Source: Turneriella sp. (GTDB lineage Bacteria; Spirochaetota; Leptospiria; Turneriellales; Turneriellaceae). Taken from it: DNA of 64,000 bases. The notes below the pieces were generated by a model. It had not been told where the DNA came from. It made no database searches and saw only the letters and a list, made by a program, of their open reading frames with translations. The DNA is taken from positions 42,193 through 106,192 of the forward strand of contig JABARV010000004.1 in assembly GCA_019186965.1 (NCBI GenBank). Direction: 5' to 3'. Shown piece after piece: positions 35,940-45,495 of the stretch (position 1 is its first letter; each line of letters starts with the position of its first letter). The translations under genes and the position numbers were made by a program.

Positions 35940-37214
35940 TTACTTTGCCTTTGGTACTTCGTTAACTAAATCGCGGTGGACAATTTTTTTCGCGAGGAAT
36001 GCGTTTTCGGGTACGCTAAACGGAATATAAAGCCCAACCTCACCAATACCGCCGCTAAGGACAGGATACTCCTCGCTTCCTCTTTTTATTTTTCCAGCAG
36101 TAAACCATTTGGAGGTAAATTCTCCCGGAAAAAATACTTCAATGCTGTCGCCTTCTTCGACGCGTGTTTTAAGCTCAAACCAAGCAAAGCCATCCGCGTT
36201 TTGCCTTTTTATACACCCCGCGTAGTAGTGCGATTGGTAGCGCGTATTGCCGTCTTGGTTTTGGAATTCCAACTCTTCGGGAGGAAGCCTATCTTCCATT
36301 CCTCGGGTTAAAAACCCTGAAAAATATTTACGCGACGCGACTTTGTCGAGCTCCTCGATGAGTTGCCTGTCAAAAGGAAGCCCTGCGGCAATGTCGTCTA
36401 ACGCCTTGCGGTACGAACGAGCCACCATTGCTGCGTAGTAGTCGTTCTTGGTGCGCCCTTCTACTTTAATCGAATCGACGCCAATGTCGGCGAGCTCTCG
36501 TACAAATTCAATGGCGCGTAAATCTTTCGAGTTCATAAGGAACGTACCGTCTTCGGAGGTAATAAGTTCCATTTGTGCGTCTTCTTTTTCAGGATTTTTT
36601 AAGAAAATTTGGTACGAATCGCGGCATGCATTGTTGCACGCGCCTTGGTTTGCGTCGCGGTTACCGAAATAGTTGCTCATAAAACAGCGGCCGCTATGCG
36701 CAATACAAATGGAGCCGTGGACAAAAACTTCAAGTTCAATGTTGGGGCATTTTTCACGGATTTCGCGCACCTCGCCCAATGTCACCTCTCTCGATAGAAT
36801 AACGCGTGTGGCGCCAACACGCCGCCAAAATTCGACAGAGGCGTAATTTATTGTATTGGTTTGTACAGAAATATGCACAGGAAGGTCGGGGCACTCGTCG
36901 CGGGTAATCATAATGAGCCCTTGGTCTGCCATAATTAACCCGTCGGGTTTGAGGGCGGCCATTTCCTTTAAGTAGCGCGAATAATTTGCAATTTTAGAAT
37001 TGCGTGGAATACCGTTTACAGTAAAGTATACTTTTTTCCCACGCTCGCGTGCAAATGCAATTGCTTCTGGTAAATTTTGGAGGCGAAATTCGTTTTCCCT
37101 TGCGCGTAGCGAGTACCGAGGAACTCCGCAGTAGACTGCGTCTGCGCCGTATTCCAAAGCGACTTTAAGTTTGTGCATGTTGCCGGCAGGAAGTAGAAGT
37201 TCTGGAATTTTCAT
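35940..37214 (-). CDS. U32-family protein, YegQ/TrhP-like tRNA hydroxylation factor
   Basis: A 424-residue U32 protein. It starts PELLLPAGNMHKLKVALEYGADAVYCG, typical of the family. The diagnostic segment is HGSICIAHSGRCFMSNYFGNRDANQGACNNACR, whose Cys residues likely bind an iron-sulfur cluster. Then come DGTFLMNSKDLRAIEFV and KVEGRTKNDYYAAMVARSYRKALDD. U32 proteins of the YegQ (TrhP) group are needed for 5-hydroxyuridine at the tRNA wobble position; older annotations call them peptidase/collagenase. Length and ending fit this group. It lies 7 bp downstream of a CopD-like gene on the same strand. Confidence 0.9.
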   Translation of the reverse strand: MKIPELLLPAGNMHKLKVALEYGADAVYCGVPRYSLRARENEFRLQNLPEAIAFARERGKKVYFTVNGIPRNSKIANYSRYLKEMAALKPDGLIMADQGLIMITRDECPDLPVHISVQTNTINYASVEFWRRVGATRVILSREVTLGEVREIREKCPNIELEVFVHGSICIAHSGRCFMSNYFGNRDANQGACNNACRDSYQIFLKNPEKEDAQMELITSEDGTFLMNSKDLRAIEFVRELADIGVDSIKVEGRTKNDYYAAMVARSYRKALDDIAAGLPFDRQLIEELDKVASRKYFSGFLTRGMEDRLPPEELEFQNQDGNTRYQSHYYAGCIKRQNADGFAWFELKTRVEEGDSIEVFFPGEFTSKWFTAGKIKRGSEEYPVLSGGIGEVGLYIPFSVPENAFLAKKIVHRDLVNEVPKAK

Positions 37215-37221
37215 AAAGGCA

Positions 37222-37710
37222 CTAAAAAAAGGAAACCCCGCGCGACAGTAAAATGCCTACGATGAGCATAAAAAAAGAGGCTAAAAAAACAATCTGCCCA
37301 ATAATGCGATTGGCGCGGCGGTGGCTTTCTTCCATCGCCACTTTGCCCGATTCTTTGGTAAACGCACGTGGGCCAAAAAAGAAATCGTGCGAAATTTGTA
37401 GTCCCATAAGCGTTGCAAAAAGGGAAAGTTTTAAAAGCGCCATAAGCCCCAACGGTGTTTGCCAAAGTTGTGCGTTAAGAAGTCCGCGTTCATAAACCAA
37501 AAATAATCCAGACAAGAGAATAAGGCTAAAAAGAATGTACGTTCCTAAACGGTATGCCATTACGTACGCAAACATAATTTGGCCGCGCAATTCGCGAAAC
37601 TCAGGCTTTTTTCCCAAGAGCCGTATAAGGCTTACAAAAAAAACATTGCCGCCAATCCAAATTGCCGCGCAGGAGATATGGACGATAAGTCCCATTAAAT
37701 ACCAGTTCAT
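37222..37710 (-). CDS. CopD-like four-helix membrane protein
   Basis: The likely start is the ATG at 37710, preceded by AGGTG; the longer in-frame reading upstream is unlikely. The 162-residue product is MNWYLMGLIVHISCAAIWIGGNVF... with about four transmembrane helices. The H-x-x-x-A-x-W-I-G-G pattern in helix one and later His residues (LQISHDFFFGPRAF) are typical of the CopD and heme-binding membrane families. It may bind copper or heme in the inner membrane. It is upstream of the U32 gene by 7 bp and divergent from the permease operon. Confidence 0.7.
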   Translation of the reverse strand: MNWYLMGLIVHISCAAIWIGGNVFFVSLIRLLGKKPEFRELRGQIMFAYVMAYRLGTYILFSLILLSGLFLVYERGLLNAQLWQTPLGLMALLKLSLFATLMGLQISHDFFFGPRAFTKESGKVAMEESHRRANRIIGQIVFLASFFMLIVGILLSRGVSFF

Positions 37711-37859
37711 TCTACACCTGTAACAGCTTAACATAAATAAAACACGAAAGGAGAGAAAAAGAAAAAGGAAAAAGAATGTCGTTGATATGTCTTTGGTACG
37801 CCAGAGAGCCATAAGGGCTTGACCGACTCTCTCAGAACCATGCCTGCGTATTCAAATCC

Positions 37860-38861
37860 ATGGGGTACATTTTTAAACGCTTCCTGCTCATGGTGCCCAC
37901 TTTTATTGGGATTATCACCATCACGTTTTTCCTTACAAAACTGCGCCCCGATGCACTTACAACCGCGTCGATGGGTCCCGAAGGCATGAAAGAAAGTACA
38001 GGTCTTGATGAATTCCAAAAAAAAATGCGTGCGTATTACGGGTTAGATAAACCGCTCTACACCCAATACCTTCGTTTATGGAAAAATATCCTAACCCTCG
38101 ATTTTTCCGAAAGCCGCATTGACCATCGGCCGGTACTGACTAAAATTGGCGAGGCTGTTCCCATTACCCTCTTTTTTAATCTTATTACAGTTTTTATTGT
38201 GTATAGTATTTCAATCCCGTTGGGAATTTATATGGCAATCCACGACAATACACGCCGCGAAAAATTTATTGCGACATTTCTTTACATTCTATACGCGCTG
38301 CCGGGTTTTTGGGTGGCCCTTATGCTACTTAAATATTTAGGTTCTGCAGAATACCTCGACCTTTTTCCGCTTTCAGGGCTTGTAAGTTCGTATTACGATA
38401 AACTCAATTGGTACCAAAAGGCGGGGGATGTCCTCTGGCACATTGTTTTACCCGTTACGGTAATGGTTTATGGTTCTTTCGCATTTTTATCGCGCTATAT
38501 GAAGTCTTCTTTTCTTGAAGCGCTTAAAGCAGACTATGTGCGTACAGCACGCGCAAAGGGGCTTAAGAGTAGAACCATCATCTACATCCACGCATTACGC
38601 AATTCGGTTATTCCGTTGGTCACGCTTTTGGGAGGACTTCTTCCCGCTCTCATTGGAGGGTCTGTTATTTTAGAACGTATTTTTTCTATTCCGGGTATGG
38701 GTAAACTTGCGTACGATAGTTTTTATGCCAACGACGACACAGTAATTATTGCGATTGTTTCAATTTCATCGGTTTTGACAATGGTAGGTATTTTCCTTTC
38801 CGATATTTGTTACATGCTCGTCGATCCGCGTATACGCTACGGAATTACTGAGGAGAAATAA
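37860..38861 (+). CDS. Peptide ABC transporter permease, DppB/YejB type
   Basis: A 333-residue inner-membrane permease. It begins MGYIFKRFLLMVPTFIGIITITFFL, as in DppB/OppB/YejB. A cytoplasmic EAA loop EALKADYVRTARAKGLKSRTIIYIHALRNSVIP marks the ATPase contact, followed by GGSVILERIFSIPGMGKLAYDS. The large periplasmic loop after helix one (residues 30-100) includes YYGLDKPLYTQYLRLW. It is followed 10 bp later by its partner permease. No substrate-binding protein or ATPase genes lie beside the pair. Confidence 0.92.
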   Translation: MGYIFKRFLLMVPTFIGIITITFFLTKLRPDALTTASMGPEGMKESTGLDEFQKKMRAYYGLDKPLYTQYLRLWKNILTLDFSESRIDHRPVLTKIGEAVPITLFFNLITVFIVYSISIPLGIYMAIHDNTRREKFIATFLYILYALPGFWVALMLLKYLGSAEYLDLFPLSGLVSSYYDKLNWYQKAGDVLWHIVLPVTVMVYGSFAFLSRYMKSSFLEALKADYVRTARAKGLKSRTIIYIHALRNSVIPLVTLLGGLLPALIGGSVILERIFSIPGMGKLAYDSFYANDDTVIIAIVSISSVLTMVGIFLSDICYMLVDPRIRYGITEEK

Positions 38862-38871
38862 AAACTAATCA

Positions 38872-39879
38872 ATGGGCTCTTTGGGAAAAAAGCGCGTTAC
38901 ATTTTTTTTCTTAGCAGCGTTCATTTTTGTTGGCGCCTTTGCTCCTTTTATCGCCTCGTCGCAGCCTCTTTTTATTTATAACCAAGAAAAATACAAGAGC
39001 GAAACTTCAACTTCGCTCAAAAGTTTTCCTTTGTTATACACGCTTTTTTATAAAGATCCACAGGTTGAAAAAATCGAATACCGTAAGCTTGCACTCGAAG
39101 GAAAAATTGGCGCAGTTTTCACCCTTATTCCTTACTCTCCCTACGAGGCTGAACTCGAAAATTATTTAATACCTCCCGATGCTTGGTTTGATTTTTTAAG
39201 TGCCCACCCAAAACGCTTCAAACATTTTTTGGGTACCGACGAAAACGGCCGCGACGTAGCGGCAAGGTTGGTGCGTGGAACACAAAACTCTCTTTTGGTA
39301 TCTCTTGTTGCTGTGGGGCTTTCTCTACTTATTGGAGTTTTTATAGGTGCGGTCGCAGGCTATTTTGGGGGGTGGATTGATAACGTAATTAGCCGGTTTA
39401 TCGAAGTGGTTATATGCTTTCCAAAGTTAATCCTTATTATCGCAGTAATGGCGCTTAAAAAACCGTCGCTCCTTAACTTAATGGTTGTTATTGGTATCAC
39501 GAGTTGGACGGGCGTTGCACGGCTTGTGCGCGGCGAAGTTTTACGCATCCGTAACTACGATTACGTCGAAAGCGCACGCGCAATGGGCGCATCTTCAATG
39601 CGCGTTATTTTTCTGCACATTTTACCCGCGACAGTTGGCCCGCTTTCGGTTACGGCAGCCTTCGATGTCGCCGAAGCTGTGCTCACCGAATCTGCGCTAA
39701 GTTTTTTGGGGATTGGCGTTCCGGTGCCCGAGCCCTCGTGGGGAGATGTACTTAAAAGCGCACAGGACTTTCCAGACATCGCCTGGTGGATGACCCTTTT
39801 CCCCGGAATCCTTATTTTTATGACGGTAATCACATTCAATAATTTAGGAGACTGGCTGCGCACGCGCTTTGCGAAATAA
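38872..39879 (+). CDS. Peptide ABC transporter permease, YejE/DppC type
   Basis: A 335-residue permease. After helix one there is a long periplasmic stretch (residues 30-130) with SSQPLFIYNQEKYKSETST and HFLGTDENGRDVAARLVRGT. This layout is like YejE of microcin C/peptide transporters rather than short DppC proteins. The EAA loop is VESARAMGASSMRVIFLHILP and the end has TESALSFLGIGVPVPEPSWGDVL. It pairs with the DppB/YejB-type permease upstream. The next membrane gene starts directly at its stop codon. Confidence 0.92.
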   Translation: MGSLGKKRVTFFFLAAFIFVGAFAPFIASSQPLFIYNQEKYKSETSTSLKSFPLLYTLFYKDPQVEKIEYRKLALEGKIGAVFTLIPYSPYEAELENYLIPPDAWFDFLSAHPKRFKHFLGTDENGRDVAARLVRGTQNSLLVSLVAVGLSLLIGVFIGAVAGYFGGWIDNVISRFIEVVICFPKLILIIAVMALKKPSLLNLMVVIGITSWTGVARLVRGEVLRIRNYDYVESARAMGASSMRVIFLHILPATVGPLSVTAAFDVAEAVLTESALSFLGIGVPVPEPSWGDVLKSAQDFPDIAWWMTLFPGILIFMTVITFNNLGDWLRTRFAK

Positions 39880-40545
39880 ATGCATTCTTGGCCTGTAGGT
39901 ACCTCTTCTTTCTTTCTCGCAAATTTGTTTATTGCGATAAACCTCGGTGTATTTTTATACGCGGTTTTTAAAAAAGCAATCTTGCGAAATTACCTTTGTC
40001 TTTTTGCCCTTACGACGATTGCAGAAATTTTGTTTGTTACTCCCATTGCAAGGCCCCTTAGCGAGCCCCAACACCCGCTTGTATATATATTTCTTCTTTT
40101 AAACGATTTACGGTTTATTTTTCCCCTTGCGTACCTTGTATACGCCAAAAAAGGCATCAGCGATTTTGGTTCGCTTCGGATAACGGGCGATGTTTTGCGC
40201 CCTGCTTTTATTTTTTCGTTGTTTCCCACGATCCTTACTACTGCAATTGGGTTTATGCGTCCCGAATGGTTGAATTTTTCGCGTAACAAATTTATTGCTT
40301 ACGAAGCGGTGTACACAATCCTAATCTTCCTTTGGATTTTTGTCGTGTTACCACAAAAAAATTTAGGGAATAGAGAAAATTCCGCGGTAAAAAATGCGGC
40401 ACTCCCCATTTTTCTCTATTACGCAACCGCGTTTTTTATAGATACGTGGAAGCCGAACGCTCCAGAAACGGTGGAGTATCTGGTATATATAGAGCACACT
40501 GTACGCTACGCGATTTTTTTACCTTGGGTAGCGTTTCGGCTATAA
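39880..40545 (+). CDS. Six-helix membrane protein of unknown function
   Basis: A 221-residue, very hydrophobic protein with about six or seven predicted helices and few charged loops (DFGSLRITGDVLR; QKNLGNRENSAVK). No family is recognised. The ATG immediately follows the TAA of the upstream permease, so translation is probably coupled. It may be an accessory to the permease pair or simply an operon passenger. It ends 55 bp before motA. Confidence 0.55.
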   Translation: MHSWPVGTSSFFLANLFIAINLGVFLYAVFKKAILRNYLCLFALTTIAEILFVTPIARPLSEPQHPLVYIFLLLNDLRFIFPLAYLVYAKKGISDFGSLRITGDVLRPAFIFSLFPTILTTAIGFMRPEWLNFSRNKFIAYEAVYTILIFLWIFVVLPQKNLGNRENSAVKNAALPIFLYYATAFFIDTWKPNAPETVEYLVYIEHTVRYAIFLPWVAFRL

Positions 40546-40600
40546 AGCGAAAAAATTCTTTATCCCCCCTTTAATCTAACCGATTATAAAATGAAGCACT

Positions 40601-41398
40601 ATGGACAAGGGATACGTATTTGGGTTCGGCATCGCGATGGGGGTACTCATACTCGGGGTCGAATCGTCTGGAGTTGCGTGGGGCGCTCTTTACGACCTTG
40701 CGTCTGTGTTTATTACCTTCGGGGGAGCTTTTGCGACGACGATGATGCAAAACCCGTGGGAACTTTCGATGCAAATCCACAAAATCTATAAACTCGCTTG
40801 GTTACAGAGCAATATTGATATCAACCGTTATGTACTGCAAATCGTCTCATTATCTGAAATTGCTCGCCGCGAAGGTATTCTTGCCCTGGAAGACCATGTC
40901 GATAAACTCGACAGTAAATTCTTAACTAAGGCGCTGCAGATGATTATCGACGGCACCGACCCTGAGATTGCAAAGCGTGTTATGCGTATTGAAATCGAGG
41001 CTTTGGAAGCACGCCACTCAACGGGCCGTAACTTTTTCGATATGCTTGCACTCATGGGACCCGCATTTGGTATGCTCGGTACCCTTATCGGTTTGGTGGG
41101 AATGCTTTCGTCATTAGGTGGCGATACCTCTGGATTGGGTAAAGCGATGGCCGCTGCTCTTATTACAACCCTTTACGGTTCGTTTCTTGCAAACGTTATC
41201 GCCATGCCGACAACTAATAAGCTCAAAGCCCGCACAGGCGACGAAGTAACGCTTATGAATATGCTCCTTGAAGGCGTGATGTCAATCCAAGCAGGGGAAA
41301 ATCCGAAAGTGATTATGGATAAACTCCTTTGCTTCGTCGACCCAAGCGCACGCGAAATGCTTATTAAACAACGCGAGGCAGAAGGCGCAGGAAATTAA
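40601..41398 (+). CDS. motA: Flagellar motor stator protein MotA
   Basis: A 265-residue MotA/ExbB-family protein. The N-terminus has GYVFGFGIAMGVLILGVESSG and a second helix with VFITFGGAFATTM. The large cytoplasmic loop (residues 60-160) contains EIARREGILALED and the charged region that meets FliG. The C-terminal helix pair is FFDMLALMGPAFGMLGTLIGLVGMLSSL and AMAAALITTLYGSFLANVIAMP. It forms the proton- or sodium-driven stator with MotB, encoded 3 bp downstream. The periplasmic flagella of spirochaetes use the same stator. Confidence 0.95.
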   Translation: MDKGYVFGFGIAMGVLILGVESSGVAWGALYDLASVFITFGGAFATTMMQNPWELSMQIHKIYKLAWLQSNIDINRYVLQIVSLSEIARREGILALEDHVDKLDSKFLTKALQMIIDGTDPEIAKRVMRIEIEALEARHSTGRNFFDMLALMGPAFGMLGTLIGLVGMLSSLGGDTSGLGKAMAAALITTLYGSFLANVIAMPTTNKLKARTGDEVTLMNMLLEGVMSIQAGENPKVIMDKLLCFVDPSAREMLIKQREAEGAGN

Positions 41399-41401
41399 CC
41401 T

Positions 41402-42193
41402 ATGGCGGATAAGTGTCCTCCATGCGTACAAGAAGTCCCGCGGTACATGTCGACGTACGGGGACTTTATTACGCTCATCCTTTGTTTTTTTATCGCGATT
41501 TACCAACCACCTGCGCCAATCAAAGTTTCTGAAATGCGCATTATGCTCTCCCCTTTCCAAGGTGCGCGTGGAATTATGCCTGGCGGTAACACCCTCTCCA
41601 AACAAAAATTGGAAGACATGGGTTTAACTGTCGAGGCGATGCCGGCGGAAGTTAAAGGCAAGGTGCAATCGAAAGAAAAATTCCAAATCAAACAGATTTT
41701 TGAAGATGAAATTAAAAAGAAAAAAATTAAAATTACCGAAGACGAACGCGGCATTGTTATTAGCCTTATAGGCGACGGTTATTTTGGTCCTGGTTCTGCA
41801 AAGCTTACCGAAGAAGGTCGGCGTATTTTAGTCAAAATCTCTGACGTTCTTGCGCGGATGGATTCTTACACGCGCATCGAAGGTTTCGCAGACGACGAAA
41901 TGACAGCGCGTCCGTCGGGTGAATTCTATGAATCTGCTTGGGAACTAGCGGCGCAGCGAGCAATCAACGCAGTACGCTTTTTAGAAGAAAAAAACGAAGT
42001 TCCCGCAGAAAAACTTTCAGCGGCAACTTACGGTAAAACACGGCAACTTACGCAATCGGGAACCCCCGAAGCGCGGGCGCTCAACAGGCGCATCGATGTC
42101 ATTATACTCTCTGGTAAAGGCCAGTCGCGTACGTACAAAGATTCGTCGCTTCCCGAAGGCCGTGTTCCACAAACAGAATCGAACACCCCCTAA
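41402..42193 (+). CDS. motB: Flagellar motor stator protein MotB (OmpA-like)
   Basis: A 263-residue protein. The single N-terminal helix carries the ion-binding Asp21 in STYGDFITLILCFFIAIY. A plug/linker segment follows (VSEMRIMLSPFQGARGIMPGG). The C-terminal OmpA domain begins near residue 105 with IKITEDERGIVISLIGDGYFGPGSAKL and holds RIEGFADDEMT and ALNRRIDVIIL, the peptidoglycan-binding part. It anchors the stator to the cell wall and forms the ion channel with MotA. Its end overlaps the convergent spermidine-synthase-like gene by 4 bp. Confidence 0.94.
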   Translation: MADKCPPCVQEVPRYMSTYGDFITLILCFFIAIYQPPAPIKVSEMRIMLSPFQGARGIMPGGNTLSKQKLEDMGLTVEAMPAEVKGKVQSKEKFQIKQIFEDEIKKKKIKITEDERGIVISLIGDGYFGPGSAKLTEEGRRILVKISDVLARMDSYTRIEGFADDEMTARPSGEFYESAWELAAQRAINAVRFLEEKNEVPAEKLSAATYGKTRQLTQSGTPEARALNRRIDVIILSGKGQSRTYKDSSLPEGRVPQTESNTP

Positions 42194-43773
42194 CGAGTGG
42201 TTCGTGTCCATTCTTTTTCGTAGTAGTGTACAAGGCTTTGTGACATGATCGTTTGCTTTTCTGTTTGGATATACGCCATATCTGCGGGAAAATTTCCCAT
42301 AGTCGCCATAATATCTTTCGTGAGGAAACGTAACTTCTTTTCAAGGCGGAGCGTTTTTGGCATTGTTAAATTTTTTGTAGCAAAAGCAACGAACCCCCAT
42401 TCTCCAAAACTGGGTACGTACACGTGGTACGGCAGGGCGCGAAGCCCAGTCGACATAACCGTGTTGTAGATACACCAAAAAGATGCACGCGCTACAAAAG
42501 GCGAAGTAGATTGTGTTACACCCACCGCGCCTTGTGCCATGGCATTTTTCAAGCGGTAGAAAAAAAGATCCGAGTAGAGCTTTCCAATCGCAAAATTTCC
42601 CGGATCTGGAAAGTCGAGAATAACCACATCGTAAAGCCGTTTAGGCTTTTGTATAAAAATGAAAGCGTCTTCGTTATGCACTTTCACACGTGGATCGGAA
42701 AAAGCGCCTTGGTTTAATGTTTTCATCCATATATGGTCACGTGCGAGTCGTGTCATCTCTGGATCGATATCTACTAAATCGATGTAACCGATATTATCGT
42801 ACCGTAAAAATTCACGCACTGCAAGCCCGTCACCACCACCCATAATGAGCACGCTTATTTTTTTTGTGCTACCCTCTTGAGCATCCAAATACATCTGCAT
42901 GGGAACATGCACCAACGCCTCGTGGTAACGGTATTCGTCAAAACTATTAAATTGTAGGTTATTGTTTAAAAAGAGGGAAAAATATTCGTGCCACGACGTG
43001 ATGACAATTTTTTGGTAGTTGGTTTGTTTAGAATAAACGACGGGGTCGGTGTGTAGCTCGTGGTCTAAAAAACTTTGTAAGCTTGTGGAATATACAAGAG
43101 ATGATAGCAAAAAAAACGATACAATGCTTGCTTTCAAGAGCTGTGTACGCATGCGGATTTGTTTTTGAAATATATAAATTGCCACAAAGGCAACGCTAAT
43201 ATTTACAAGCCCCGCTAAAAGCGAAGCGCGTATGAGACCTACCTCTGGGCGTAGCAAAAGAAGAGGAAAACTAATTGCCGCAACAAGGCCACCCACATAG
43301 TCGAGAGAGAGTACACGGGCGACAAGGTCGCGAAAAGACATTTTTTCTTTAAGGATACGCAAGAGTATCGGTATCTCGAGTCCAACCAAAGTTCCAATAA
43401 TGACTAAAAGCACATACAAAACATACGAATAGTGCTCGGTAAAAGTAAACATGAAAAATAAAAATGGCGCGGCAAAGCCTCCAAAAAGCGCAAGAATAAT
43501 TTCTAACTCAATAAATTTCTCAATAAGCTTGCGCGAAACTTTTTCTTCTGTAGTTTTTCCGCTCGCTACATAGCGGCTTAAATACGAACCAATGCCCATC
43601 GCGAAAAGATAAACTCCAATGGTTCGCGAAAACTGAGTAACGCTATCGCCTAAAAGGTAGCTCGAAACTGTGCCTGCAATAAGTTCATAAATTAGCCCAC
43701 ACGCAGCGATAAGAAACGCAGAGAAAAGTAGTAAACCACTTTGTATACTTTCTTTGCTTGTTTTAATAGGCAT
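42190..43773 (-). CDS. Membrane-fused spermidine-synthase-like protein
   Basis: The ATG at 43773 (MPIKTSKESIQ) is preferred over the longer reading from 43821. The 527-residue protein has about seven N-terminal transmembrane helices (residues 10-235) and a C-terminal spermidine-synthase-type Rossmann domain: VLIMGGGDGLAVREFLRYDNIGYIDLVDIDPEMTRLAR and YDVVILDFPDPGNF. The GGGDG motif and acidic residue for the aminopropyl donor are present. Fusions like this are widespread, and a true polyamine role has not been shown for most. The start overlaps the upstream gene's stop by 11 bp, indicating coupling. Confidence 0.86.
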   Translation of the reverse strand: MPIKTSKESIQSGLLLFSAFLIAACGLIYELIAGTVSSYLLGDSVTQFSRTIGVYLFAMGIGSYLSRYVASGKTTEEKVSRKLIEKFIELEIILALFGGFAAPFLFFMFTFTEHYSYVLYVLLVIIGTLVGLEIPILLRILKEKMSFRDLVARVLSLDYVGGLVAAISFPLLLLRPEVGLIRASLLAGLVNISVAFVAIYIFQKQIRMRTQLLKASIVSFFLLSSLVYSTSLQSFLDHELHTDPVVYSKQTNYQKIVITSWHEYFSLFLNNNLQFNSFDEYRYHEALVHVPMQMYLDAQEGSTKKISVLIMGGGDGLAVREFLRYDNIGYIDLVDIDPEMTRLARDHIWMKTLNQGAFSDPRVKVHNEDAFIFIQKPKRLYDVVILDFPDPGNFAIGKLYSDLFFYRLKNAMAQGAVGVTQSTSPFVARASFWCIYNTVMSTGLRALPYHVYVPSFGEWGFVAFATKNLTMPKTLRLEKKLRFLTKDIMATMGNFPADMAYIQTEKQTIMSQSLVHYYEKEWTRTTR

Positions 43774-44956
43774 TTTTAGAAGCGCCAAACTGCCGCATAA
43801 GCTCGAGTTCGCCAATGTCAATTTTACTTAAACGCGCAATTTCGTCGAGAGGGACGTTGTTCTCGGTAAGTGCACGCAGCGCTTGGCGTCGATACCCGTT
43901 ATCGTTTACAAGTGAATCGATTAGAAAATTTATTGTATGCGAATCTAACTCTTTAACGACTAAATTATTTTTTTGTGGCATTGCTGCGGTGTTTGCCTTT
44001 GGAGTATCTTTATTGCTTATAGGGGAGAGGTTTTGTAGAGTTTGGTTTCGAATATTATAGGTGTCGCCGTTAGCGTAAAAAGTAGCCTTTGCGTCAATTT
44101 CTGCCTGTTTTCGCTCTTCTTTCTTTTTCGCTTTAATCTCTTCTGCAAGGCGCAGAACTTCACGAAACTCGGAAGCACTTTCCGTTTTGCGTTCTATTGG
44201 ATAAGGAGAATTCTTTTCGACTTGCAAAGATTTTTTTTCCGGTATAAGCTCTGTATTTTTTATTTCTGATTTTTTGTCTGGCATGAGGTATGGCCGCGCA
44301 CGCTTACCTATACGCGCAAAAAAGTTTGTTGGTTCTTCTTGCAACTTTACCAGTTTTTCTTCCTTTACACTTTTCTCAGGTTTTGTTTTTTTCTTCTCCA
44401 CTATTTCATCTTGTAACACCATGTCTTTGATGAGTTCTTCTGCGATCGTAACGTCGTGCTCGTCGGTAAAAAGAGTTTCTCTACGGCGTACATCCAACTG
44501 CGTATAAGAAGGTTTTTCTTTATGGGGAGGATTTACTTTTTCCGTCTTTTTTAGCTTTGCAGCTTTCGCGACTTTAGAAGACACTGCTATTTTGGTATCC
44601 AAATTTTTTTGTTGAGTGGCTTTCTGTGCTGTTTTTGGATGAGTGTGTTTTGTCTTTTTTTCTTCTACAGCAATTTTTTTGGTGGAGCGTGTGTGCGTAG
44701 CCTCTGGTGTTTTTTCCATTTGCCGCAGGATTTCATCCCCCCTGTCGACAAGAGTACGAAAGCGTTGGATTCTGTTTTCAAAAAGCGAGGCATAACTTTC
44801 CATCTCGCGGTAAAATTCTTGGATATCTTGGTGGATGCGTGTTTTGTAAAATTCTTTGATTTGCAAATCAACTTGCTTGGTTATTTTTAGCGAAAGCAAA
44901 ACGTAGAGGAGAGCTGTCATGCACACAAAAAGTAAAATCGCGACGCCAACTTCCAT
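43763..44956 (-). CDS. Single-pass membrane protein with Lys-rich linker and C-terminal helix-turn-helix-like end
   Basis: A 397-residue protein. One N-terminal helix (VGVAILLFVCMTALLYVLLSL) is followed by a coiled-coil-like region (QDIQEFYREMESYASLFENRIQRF) and a long Lys/Thr/Pro/Glu-rich, probably disordered linker. The last 60 residues, YRRQALRALTENNVPLDEIARLSKIDIGELELM, resemble a DNA-binding helix-turn-helix. No known family is recognised. The protein could link the membrane to a cytoplasmic partner. It precedes the membrane spermidine-synthase-like gene with an 11-bp overlap. Confidence 0.6.
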   Translation of the reverse strand: MEVGVAILLFVCMTALLYVLLSLKITKQVDLQIKEFYKTRIHQDIQEFYREMESYASLFENRIQRFRTLVDRGDEILRQMEKTPEATHTRSTKKIAVEEKKTKHTHPKTAQKATQQKNLDTKIAVSSKVAKAAKLKKTEKVNPPHKEKPSYTQLDVRRRETLFTDEHDVTIAEELIKDMVLQDEIVEKKKTKPEKSVKEEKLVKLQEEPTNFFARIGKRARPYLMPDKKSEIKNTELIPEKKSLQVEKNSPYPIERKTESASEFREVLRLAEEIKAKKKEERKQAEIDAKATFYANGDTYNIRNQTLQNLSPISNKDTPKANTAAMPQKNNLVVKELDSHTINFLIDSLVNDNGYRRQALRALTENNVPLDEIARLSKIDIGELELMRQFGASKNAY

Positions 44957-44997
44957 GGTAAACGCTCTCTAATGCAGGGCGGGCGTCAAGAATTATG

Positions 44998-45489
44998 TCA
45001 CATTACATGCGGCATAGTATGGGCGCCGTATCTTTCGCGAAGCTCTCGATGATTTAGAAGGTCATCGCCACGGATTACCTGCCGGCACAGGGGGCTATTG
45101 CATTTACAGTGCAAGACAAAATCTCTACGGGTTTCGCTTGTTGCATAATCGTACGTAATTTCTTCTCCTTGTAAAATGTCGCGGCGTGCAGTCATGGAAC
45201 CATCGCTTTCAAACCAAGTGTTGGGGTCGCAGTTGTGGTTCATGTAGTCAGCGTCGTCACCGGCTTCACCCTTTGGAGTTCCATAAAACTGGTCGGGGCC
45301 TACTTGGTATGAATACTTATAGAAGTTTTTTTTCTCTTCTGGCGTGAAGGCGTCGATCTGTGCCTGCGTGTAGTATCTTTCGTTGTCGTCTTTACGCCAA
45401 ATAAATTCGCCTGCGTCTATTTTCTCTTTTGCGAAAAGGCCGCGCCCGTGGGTATCGCTCCCACGGACTTCAATTTTTGGGTTTAGCAT
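44998..45489 (-). CDS. SET-domain protein (putative protein lysine methyltransferase), short
   Basis: A 163-residue protein that is almost only a SET domain. It shows DTHGRGLFAKEKIDAGEFIW, the catalytic core YMNHNCDPNTWF (NHxCxPN), EEITYDYATSE and a post-SET zinc motif LHCKCNSPLCRQV. These features match SAM-dependent lysine methyltransferases. There is no signal peptide, so a cytoplasmic target is expected. It follows the longer SET gene by 6 bp, in the same operon. The substrate is unknown; bacterial SET proteins modify chromosomal proteins, ribosomal proteins or host proteins. Confidence 0.87.
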   Translation of the reverse strand: MLNPKIEVRGSDTHGRGLFAKEKIDAGEFIWRKDDNERYYTQAQIDAFTPEEKKNFYKYSYQVGPDQFYGTPKGEAGDDADYMNHNCDPNTWFESDGSMTARRDILQGEEITYDYATSETRRDFVLHCKCNSPLCRQVIRGDDLLNHRELRERYGAHTMPHVM

Positions 45490-45495
45490 TGGGGG

